From assembly GCA_934047225.1 (NCBI GenBank), contig OW203989.1:3819977-3883976 (forward strand): 64,000 nucleotides of DNA, read 5' to 3'. Under the pieces are notes generated by a model. It saw only the letters and a program-made list of their open reading frames with translations, did not search any database and was not told the DNA's origin. Of this stretch, positions 33,500 to 42,934 are shown one piece after another (within the stretch, counting starts at the first letter, position 1; each line of letters opens with the position of its first letter). Source of the stretch: Ypsolopha sequella. Taxonomy: Eukaryota > Arthropoda > Insecta > Lepidoptera > Ypsolophidae. Made by a program: the position numbers and the translations under genes.

Positions 33500-34242
33500 A
33501 ATACTAAATTTCCGAGTACTTCTATTTTTGAACATTTTAACTACCCAAAATTTCAAGACGTATAGGTAGGAAGTATAGGTTATGGGCGATAGATAAAGAT
33601 ATTTTACTTTTCATTAGTTTTAATGCATTAGTAAACAAATGAGACAAATATTTTTGTATAGCATCAAAATCTGAGTAGAGTAGAGTAAAATTGAAAAACA
33701 GGTAGGTCAAATGTACAGATTGCGTTTTGTCGACCTGAATAAAAGTTTTATTATTTGCTTTTATGCAAAGGAAGTTACGAGCCGGCTGATTAATGGTTAT
33801 TGGCTGGGTTATTGGCAATAAAATAAAGTATTATTAACGCCGCACCTTATATTGCAAGGCCTTGTACCGGCCATCAGCCATCCGGGGAGTTGCCATTTTA
33901 GCGCCTTCTTTTTTGTCATCTTGATGCTGCTATATTGTTGTTATTTATCATTATGTTTTTAGGTTTCAGTACCCGTATAGGGTGTTGGTACGGAACCCTT
34001 TGTGTGCGAGTCCGACTCGCAATTTGTATTTTTTTTACAACGATTTTAAGAATATTGGCTACACGTGGTGTATTGCACCTAATAAAGAAGCGAACAAATC
34101 TGGGGCGAGCTAGCTGCATTCTCGGTCTTATCAATGCTTTTCTCTCAGTAGCGGTAGTGACCAAGCGTATATCCAGTGTGAATTAATCTGTGAGATGGAT
34201 CACGATCTATCGTTTTAGCAACAATGAAAAATAACAAGAGAT
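33500..34242. other. Intergenic with a repeat fragment at 33960-34035
   Basis: Only the reverse-oriented CCGGNCAAGTGCG-type repeat fragment (gtacggaaccctttgtgt, gcgagtccgactcgcaa) is recognised. Confidence 0.5.
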
Positions 34243-34600
34243 TGTAGAGCTGATGCCAGGCTCGACTTTGGAGTTACCACCATCTTACTTGGAGACCCCC
34301 TCGAAGTAATTCGGGGGAGAGTAAGAGGACAGCTCACAGGCAAAAAACCAGGAGGCCCACCATTCCTGGGACCGATGGATGGCGGTATATCCATCCCTAA
34401 TAACCGGGCTTTATATGGAACAGACTGGGAAGGGGCAGCGGCGTCACTGGTGCGAGGGTTCCGATAGCGCGCTCACCAACCCACCTGCCCAGCGTGTATG
34501 AGTATGGGCAATTCTTCCAGGATGACCGCCGGGAGTGGCAAAGTCCTGGTAAGGCTTATGTCCAGCAGTGGACGAACTAGGCTGATCGATGGATGAGAAA
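34243..34600 (+). mobile_element. Dispersed repeat, family I copy 1
   Basis: Translates in part to VIRGRVRGQLTGKKPGG and ends KAYVQQWTN, read from gtccagcagtggacgaac. Copies in the opposite orientation are at 57700-58056 and 58757-59130, and a tail fragment is at 40009-40130. The tail resembles the end of an insect LINE ORF (RTE-like). That assignment is an inference. Confidence 0.7.
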
Positions 34601-34842
34601 TAACTCCGTAAACAATATTATTTGTCCATAACACGTCGTTTTCAAAACCCGTGAAAATGAATAATATTCGAAACCGGTTGGGTGTAGTGTGAGGAAATAA
34701 ACAATAATAGTGAAACTGTGTACAGGAGTGTTTTCTTCAAGAGAAATAAGAGGTACTTTAGAACCGTAACATATTATTTAATGCCGCCTCTGTACTCAAT
34801 CACAGAGGTTGGGATAGAATGGAATAATGGCAGCGCATTCGC

Positions 34843-35269
34843 TTAAGGCGATATGTAAAAGTTTTAGCGTCCTTGTTACTCCATATGCTAAAAAACCCTC
34901 AGTGCGAGACGGACGGATTCGTGGAAAATTAGCAAAAAGTCGGTTTTTTATTAATATAAAATGTACTAAAGTTGCTATCAAAATTTCGTTTAACCAAGTC
35001 CTAGATATTGTTAAAACCCATATTATTAAATATAATTGCAGTCGATATGTCATTCTGAATTGTCAAACCAGGAGAATTGGTGTCGAAAAAGACTTCATTT
35101 CAATAAATATTTCTATCGAGCCGAATTTCTCCCATCGCGTTTCTGTTTTAACAGATCCTTAGAAAAAGATTCCAAAAATAATATACTTATTTTATCAAAA
35201 TAATACACTATTTACTGAAGTAGATATGCACGTTCTAAAAGTGTAGATTTTTTTTCTGTAGCGTCTTAA
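34843..35269 (+). mobile_element. Family B element, TTAA-bounded
   Basis: Runs from TTAAGGCGATATG to GCGTCTTAA. Diverged copies or parts are at 2441-2600, 3881-4066 and 44512-44810. The terminal repeats are short and imperfect, so the boundary call is tentative. The longest open frame (34827-35162) reads GRIRGKLAKSR and similar, without recognised function. Confidence 0.5.
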
Positions 35270-36185
35270 GAGGATGGCCTACCCTAGCAACTTTTTTTAT
35301 TATCCGTCCAGCACAATAAGTCCAATGGCAAAGACGTTATTTGTTATTTGCTTTTGATAGAGGCGATTATATGTTGGCTCATTGGCCTCTTTTTCTTGGA
35401 CGTGTAATACACGCATTGTACACGCAACGCAACAACTAAGTAATTGTTGTTTTTAGCTAATACTGAAATATTTTGTAGGGAAATAAATATTGGATTTAAG
35501 AAGAATCCCTTCATATTTCTATTACCTATTTTATGAAAAAAAAAAACAAGTTGATCTCTGAAACGAACGTTTGAAAACAAAAAAAAAGAGGGTGGTTTTT
35601 TTTTTTTTTGACAAAAGTATAAATCTTAATACATTGTTTATAAGTAGAATCCCAAGATAAAAGACCGATAAATCAAATATATATGTTTTAATACAAGGAG
35701 AGTCCGAATTTCTTCAAACGAATCCTCGAAAGTCTGGCGTTGGTTATGCTCTATATAGCCTCATGTACAGTCTTATGAGGTCATTTCAAGTTTTGTATTA
35801 TTTAAATAATGCTCATAGGAATCTTCGCCACTCTTCGGCAAAAGTCGCATTTCCTTACGCTTTCTATAAAATCTATGGCAGATAGTGCACGTCCGGCTAT
35901 AGATATATTTAAATTCGCATTATATGTGTGGCAGATCTGTAATTTATCTATGACGAATAGTAACTAATCTATCACGAATAGTAACTAATCTATCACGAAT
36001 AGTAACTAATAATAACGATTAAAAACATAATAATCTATAACCAGAAATCAAACTATCAGTCGTTAAAAAAAGTTGTTCCGGAAATGACGCACCTACAAGC
36101 TCTGAGATGCGAAGAAAGAAGTATCCACAACAAAATAAAGGAAAATGCGCAGAAAAATGGTTTAGCGAGCTGAAAATTACAGAAA
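35270..36185. other. Intergenic with a 21-bp triplicate at 35943-36010
   Basis: The unit GAATAGTAACTAATCTATCA plus C is repeated about three times. Around 35815-35920 a segment (cttcggcaaaagtcgca, ggcagatagtgcacgtcc) recurs at 59415-59480. Confidence 0.6.
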
Positions 36186-36457
36186 GTCGTCACGACATGA
36201 ATCCCCAGGTCAGAGGTGTCCCATGTGTGAACTGTGAAATGCAAGTCACAGTCCTCACTTGGTACACCCGCGTTTCACTGACGATTATAATGTCCCAAAG
36301 TTTAGGGCATGCAGGTTTCCTTAAGATGTTTTCCTTCACTGTTCAGCAAGTGGTAAGTAAGAACAAATACTTATGCACATAAATTCTGAAAAACTCATTG
36401 GTGCATGCCCAACCGGGAATCGATCCAGCCAGCGTTCTACCACTGAGCTGCCGCCAC
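36186..36457 (-). mobile_element. tRNA-derived SINE
   Basis: Body cgtcacgacatgaatccc and gtgaactgtgaaatgcaa match the copy at 8893. The minus-strand head reads GCGGCAGCTCAGTGGTAG (A-box region) and CGATTCCCGG (B-box region). Confidence 0.75.
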
Positions 36458-36674
36458 TTTTTCACAATATTACGAGTTCTAATCACCGATTTACATAATG
36501 TAATAAACAGTGTCATTGTTCTTTTATTATTCATGCTGTGCTAGGGCCATAAAGTTTATCAGCTTATCTAAATGTTTGCAGATAACATTAGAAAGAAAGA
36601 GAGAGAGAGAGATTTAATTCAAGCTGCAACCTGGGAAAGTTTGTAAAAGATAGGTGTGTGCCCGGCTTTCGGAT

Positions 36675-37022
36675 TTAAGGGGCTCCACTATGCTAAACAT
36701 CAGTTTTGCATTGGATTCAGTTCCGTCAATTATAAATAAACATACTTTCAATCTTCTTTAAATTATAATTCTTTTAAAAAAGCATGAATTTCACGAATAA
36801 AGCGATTCAGTTTCTATATTTCAAAACCGATTGAAACGAAACCAACACACACAGATGCTTACTAGCAAAAACCATCTTTATTACATAAAAAAATCATGGT
36901 TATTTTCCTAACGTGGCCGCGATTTCAAAATAACTGAAGCTTTGCGTGCGCGGCATCTGATTAGAGTTGAAAAACAAAAGCGTTAGAGCAGGACTGAATT
37001 TTAGCGTTGTGCAGCCCCTTAA
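36675..37022. mobile_element. TTAA-flanked MITE, family J
   Basis: TTAAGGGGCTCCACTATGC at the left and the complement TTAAGGGGCTGCACAACGC at the right, with TTAA at both borders. No coding capacity. Confidence 0.7.
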
Positions 37023-38343
37023 GGCGCGTGTTTCCAAAATTACTCCTATTATATGTATATGAAAAAAATATTTAATGTTATTTAAACTTTAAAGAACAAT
37101 TTAATTGTAAGAAATTGTTCTCGCGTATAAGAAACAGCATGAAAATATTGTCTAAAGTCAACCTGTTTTAGACTAAAATACAGGGAAACTATTGATTATT
37201 AATTTCATTCAGTAAAATAAATTATTGTTGGAAAAATTTTCTGTTTATCGCGTCCATGTAAAAAGTTTTTTTTTTTCCAAATTTGCGCTTTCCGGAGACC
37301 CAATGAATGCAATGCGCGCTGATGAAAACGTTATTTCAAGATATAGGTAGTTTATGTCGATATTAGTAGCGACAGAGGTCGACTCAAGGTCGTTGACCTG
37401 CCTCTTAAGGCGCAAAAAATTATGGGCATTAAAGAGGGTTGTTCTTACTGTTTCCAAAACTTTATCTATTAAGGGTCCTTATAAGGACCTTTTTACATTG
37501 TCTGACATGGCCAATCGGTTTATAATAAAAATAACATAGATATTAGACTTATATAGGGCTGATCTTAACATCTTAGAAAAAGCGCAAAAGCGTTATAAAA
37601 TTTTAATTATTAAAATTTTTCGACAGAAAAAAAAACAAAAAGTTACCTCTATACATTTCATGTTTTTCAAATTAATTATACAGCCTTGAAATTTTAATTA
37701 AAAATAAGTGACCGGTAGCCCCGTCTAAGTCTAACCATATGAGAATATTTTTATGATTTTATCTAGTAGCAGAGTCATTAAATAAAAGCGCAGTTTTTTT
37801 GTGAGCGCGTGTTTCTTGGTGGTTGTAACAGCCATGGCTGAGGACCGTAGAGTTCAGTTCTGATTGATGCAAAATGAGGTGCTCAATCTGACCTTATATG
37901 TACCTTTACGCCTGATACAAAAGGTAAAAACTAAATGCGAAGTCAAGTTTGTTTTCTTAATATTTTTTTTTCACAAGTATTATCTAGCAACAACTAACTA
38001 CGTCTCTATACAGCCACAAAAGCAAAATTTAGTGAAACACCGTCATCATTCATAGGTGTCAGGATATTGTGAATATTGCCACGGTTTTTCGCAAAGTTCA
38101 ACAAGTTGTATAATTTCTATCTATACCGGAAAAAAAAGAGAGAAATACGGACGTCCTTTATGTAAAGAATACAATTTTTATACACTTTTCTATAAACAAA
38201 CAATTACCGTTTCATGGAAAACAGTTTATCCCTGAAATCATTTCACAAATTCGGCGCTTTTTGAATATTTTGCCATCTTGCACCTCTTGATGAAACATGG
38301 GGCGGAGTGCGGTGTGTGGGGGAGAAGGGAAATATATATGTTG
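37023..38343. other. Intergenic, nothing recognised
   Basis: AT-rich sequence. Open frames at 37245-37539 and 37864-38055 have no recognised similarity. Confidence 0.4.
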
Positions 38344-38604
38344 CATGGCGTGCACAGAACTTTTTTCCGGAAAAGCAATCAGAAGGTCAAGTACGACAAT
38401 AAAAAAAATATCAAAAATGTTTAATGACACTTTGAAAAAAAAAAGTTTGTATGACGCCAGGGTAGGCACTGCCTTTCCTAGAGTGAACATTTTCATAGAA
38501 ACTTTTATTTTTCAAAGTGTTATTTAAATTTTTTCATATTTTTTTTATTGTCGTACTTGACCTTCTGATTGCTTTTCCGGAAAAAAGTTCTGTGCACGCC
38601 ACTG
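38344..38604. mobile_element. hAT-like MITE, family K copy 1
   Basis: Ends GGCGTGCACAGAAC and GTTCTGTGCACGCCACTG are part of about 80 bp of inverted terminal repeat that includes ttccggaaaagcaatcag. Other copies are at 49440 and 49453. It sits in the left terminal repeat of the family F MITE that follows (tatatgttgca / tataatgca across the insertion). Confidence 0.75.
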
Positions 38605-38870
38605 TATAATGCAGTCAAAACTCATTTTGACTAAGTTGGTCTGAAGTAATTTTGATTAAAAAATATTTCTGGGTTGTCATAAAAAATAACCACGAAGGTC
38701 AGGTATGGCGGTAACCTTCTAACCTAACCTACCGGCTCTCTTCTGCGCTGCAGGACATCCGAAAAACTAATTTTGCCTGCGAATATCAGTCAACACCACG
38801 TCCTTGACTCATTCTCGCAGGCAAAAGTAGTTTTGACCAGTTATGTATGACTTTTGACTGTGACATATAC
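38605..38870. mobile_element. MITE, family F copy 2
   Basis: Same element as 14622-14886: gcagtcaaaactcat at the left, gacttttgactgtgaca at the right, and the interior aacctaacctaccggctc. Confidence 0.75.
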
Positions 38871-38933
38871 AAAGATGTGTGCAAAATTTCATTGAGACCA
38901 AAGCCACAAACACCTAAAGCATTTATATGGCAA

Positions 38934-39073
38934 CTATAGTTTGCAAAATATAGCTTGAACCCTATGACAGCAGGACAGCGCTATACAATTTGTATTTCTA
39001 ACTCTCTTTCTCATACTCAAATACGTATAGCGCTGACAGCCGTCACAGGGCTCAAGCTATATTTTACGGACTA
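38934..39073. mobile_element. MITE with about 50-bp inverted ends
   Basis: tatagtttgcaaaatatagc and gacagcaggacagcgcta face tatagcgctgacagcc and gctatattttacggacta. The center is a short AT/CT-rich loop. Confidence 0.7.
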
Positions 39074-41242
39074 TAAGCGGGATGGCCCACCTTAAACAAA
39101 TAAATTCACAGTCACCGCTAAGCACAGTCGGCATCACAAGCAAGTAATTATTTAATATATAAAACCTTTTGTAACTTCAATAGATAACGTACCTATTAGT
39201 TTAGTTAGTTGACCGATTAGGTCGTATTTTACGATATCAAGGTGGAATGCATGATAAAGAAATAAAGTGTGTAATTGAGGGCCAATGTTTAAAAAGAAAA
39301 CGAGTTTTCGTAATTTCTATTTCTATTTTCAATTTCTGTTTTTGTTTCTATACCGCGACAAAACTTTGTTAGAAAATCGAAAAAAATGAACAAAGCCCTT
39401 AAAAAAAATGGAACGTCGCTATAATTTTCCTATAACTCGCTCGCATACCTACTAGGTATAAGAAACGATATTGGGGCAAATGGTATTAACTTACATTTTC
39501 TCAAATTATCAAAAAGTACGCAATAAAAAGTAATAGAATCCATCAGCAATTTGAAATAATACCCCACTTGTTGGGGTCAAAAAATGTATATTTTTACTCG
39601 ATATCGCTTTGGCCCCTTTACTTATATTATAAATATTAGTATACAAAAAATAAAAAGGACAACAGCTCAGAAAACAGACTACTTCACTGTTTTCACAGCA
39701 CTAAAACCACATAATAGTATTCTTAGTCTGAAACTAAAACTAAAATTAAGCCTTTAGAATCGGCTTTATTGTTTGCATAAGGATTCATTACGGAAAGACC
39801 AATGGTTTTCAAGCAGGGATCACACAGGTAGTCGTTCATAACTTAATAATTTCGTCAGGTTCCACTGACAGCAGGATAGCGCATACACATTTTTTTATTT
39901 CTGGGCAGTGATTTTCTGTGGGCTAAAAAATTTCAAGTCAAGTGTCAACTCATACCTTCACAAAGAAATATTTTTTGTGTTTATTTCGTGTTGTTGTTTT
40001 TTATCATCGATCCATCAGCCCGTATTCGTCCACTGCTGGACATAGGCCTCCCCAATATTACGCCACTCTTGGCGGTCCTCAGTCATCCTCATCCAGCCGC
40101 CACCCGCAACGTCCTTCAGATCATCAGTCCAGTTTTTTTATCTACATTATTTAAATTTTATGATGTTAAAAGTATAGCTTGGTGTTTCATTCAACTCTCA
40201 ACATGGCAACCCAATGCGCTGTGGACTGTAAAAATATAGGAATGCATTGTATCCCCTAGGATTCATTACGGAAAGAACAATGATTTTCAAGCAGCAATAA
40301 TATTTCAGGTCACTTAAAGATGGTGTGAGTGGCGAAAGTCATTATTAGTATATATTGCTCAGAGGTAATGTTTCGCACACAAATATAATATTTCGGAACG
40401 CTTTCGCACGCATGTAGCGCGAGTCACAGTTCTATGATATGTTTTGGAACGTACCGTGTTCTTCCGTCAAGTTGGCAATTTGCGTGCACAAAAACAGAAA
40501 GAAAGCCCGGCTAAAGTTTAATAAAGTTACCTAGTTTATACCTCAGAAAATGTTCTGTGGTTTATACCTATGTGAGATTTGGAGTATTTTTTGTTTGTTT
40601 GTTTCCTTAGAAAATCTGGAATTCAATTGACAAACATTGGACTTAATATCGCCAGACATACTTGCAGAAGCTATAATTGCAAATGATTGGCTCTTTCCGC
40701 TAAAATCACGAAATAAATACCTCAATACTCAAGAAAATTTTCTTCAGTGGAAAAAAAAAGAAATATTAAAAATGCCACATCATTTTCGGAAAACTTTCTC
40801 TCGGCATACTTCAGTGAACTAGCAAAGAAATATAAACCATCTTCATTGCGGTCTAAAGTACATTCAATGTTAAGAGCACCATCAATTATAAAAATTATAA
40901 TACTCGTAATATAGACATTTTAACTTTAATAATAATTACTTACTTTTTTTTTTACTCACACTATGCATTGAAAAATGTAATATGATGCACGTGGGCAAGG
41001 GTAATAACTTACTCGAAACGTTTGAAACACTCGTTGCCTTTTTATCGCACTTGTAGCATAAACTACCAAAGTTGTTTTAAATTCAAATTTTGGATCAAAA
41101 TCCAAACCTTTAAAATTACTTATTTGAAATAACTAATAATTGAAATTAGGTCAAAGTCATGGCCCACTAGACAAAAGCATTTCAGTGAATCAACGGGATA
41201 TTTACTCACATCTTTTTAAAATTATTCTTTTCATTGTTTCAG
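39074..41242. other. Intergenic upstream of the transporter gene
   Basis: A 45-bp direct repeat (ggattcattacggaaagac with caatg-ttttcaagcag) occurs at 39778-39823 and 40257-40301. A tail fragment of repeat family I is at 40009-40130. No coding exon is recognised. Confidence 0.5.
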
Positions 41243-41638
41243 ATTAACTCCAGTGCCAATAGTCTTTGTCATGTGGTTGCCAAAAGAACTTTAATTCTTC
41301 ATGTCAACGAGATCTTCAGCGTTTCGAAGGCGAAAGCAAAACTTGAAAAGTGAATTTTTCAAAAGTGTGATATCGAGGACAAGCCCGTCCTTGATGTACT
41401 CGACAACCTATAAGCCTTGCTCCCTAACGCTTTGCATTACGAAGAGGCCCTGTCGCTATTCTGCTCGAGACCCCAGATTAAGACACTGGTCAAGAGAAAC
41501 CAATTCGTCTACGTAGACGACTTGAAGAGGGTTGAGAACCCAGTTTCAGTTAGCAACCCTACGTCCCTTTAGGGATTGAATAACGAACTAAGTACGCACT
41601 TAGCTCTGAATTCGTAACAAGGTCAACGAGGAAGACCG
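41243..41638 (+). other. 5' untranslated part of transporter exon
   Basis: The acceptor cattgtttcag precedes 41243, and the sequence is less AT-rich than its surroundings up to the ATG at 41639. This suggests a non-coding exon portion joined to the first coding exon, with further 5' exons upstream. It holds short upstream ATG frames, the longest 41301-41516 (71 codons). These have no similarity and may only dampen translation. Confidence 0.5.
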
Positions 41639-42934
41639 ATGGATACGCAACGAGGCTATACCAATGGAATACCAGGTAATGAAAAGCCGTTCAAGTATGA
41701 ACAAAAAGTACCATCTGAAGAGGAGAAGACTACGTCGCCTCTGCTCACCAAGGCTGAAAATGATGATAGAATTAAAATCAGAATGGATCTCTTAAATAAA
41801 TCTCCTAAGAGTGATGAGAATTACAACACAAAGGGTATAGAAGCGTCTAAAAATGATCTCAATACAATAAATTCGATGAAAACGGATACTGATAACATTG
41901 ATATAGAAAAGGATACGCTGGCTGTTTCTTATCACAAAGATAAAAGATCTAAGTCCGGATCGGGTTCCGACGATGACGCCGTTTCGACGAATGAAGGAGT
42001 TAAGTTTTTTGGTCTAGGAGACGATGACAGTATCTGCTCAAGTGCAGCACCTCAAGATCCAGAACCTCAAATTCCAGATGGTGGATGGGGTTGGGTAGTT
42101 GTGGCTGCATCGTTTCTTATTGCAACTGTTGCAGATGGTCTAGCTTTCTCGTATGGCTTAGTTAACGATAAGCTGGAAATATACTTCGAGACAACTGCTG
42201 CAGAAACATCACTAATTGGAAGTCTTTTTATCTCCGTCCCTCTTATAGCTGGGCCTATTATGAGCGCTTTGGTTGATCGATATGGGTGCAGAAAAATGAC
42301 AATTCTTGGTGGTGTTTCTTCAACGATTGGATTTGTAGCAGCATCTTACAGTAAATCAGTTAAAGTACTGTACATCACATACGGACTTATAGCTGGTTTG
42401 GGGATGGGCCTTCTTTACGTAACTGCTGTAGTCTGTATAGCTTATTGGTTTGATAAACGCCGTAATTTAGCAGTTGGATTAGGATCTTGTGGTGTTGGTT
42501 TTGGCACTTTCTTTTATTCACCACTGACAACTTATCTATTGGATGAATTTGGATGGAGAGGAACTTTATTGCTGTTATCAGGTACTGTACTTAATGTATG
42601 TGTTTGTGGAGCTGTCATGAGAGACCCTGAATGGCTTATCTTAGAACAAAAAAAAGCTCGAATGCTAAGCAAATCTAAACGAGCATCAAGTACCGTTTCA
42701 ATATCAGCAAAATCTGCAAAATCGGGTGGAGGTGAATCTGTTTTCCCCGGTGTCGAAGAATTAAAGCAACTGATGAAAAGTGGGGAAACTCCAGAGTACA
42801 TTTTGACAACCCTCGTCGCTTCCATCGCTGAAGCTGAAAACTTAGATGCCACCACTAAAATAAATGCAGACATGTCACAACATAAAGTCAGCTCTGTCAT
42901 CAATTTACCAACATTTTTAAGGCAAAGTGAAAAG
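41639..42934 (+). CDS. Transporter exon 1 (TM1-6 and start of loop)
   Basis: 432 codons ending in phase 0 at GAAAAG|gtattt. Holds the N-terminal tail, the PDGGWGWVV signature, the first six membrane segments and the start of the central loop (MRDPEWLILEQKKAR onward). Confidence 0.92.

Noticed and set aside
40637..40822. 61-codon open frame MDLISPDILAEAI as a gene fragment
   Set aside because: No domain recognised and no splice or promoter context; could be element debris.
41301..41516. 71-codon frame in the transporter 5' untranslated region as a gene
   Set aside because: No similarity; at most an upstream open frame.
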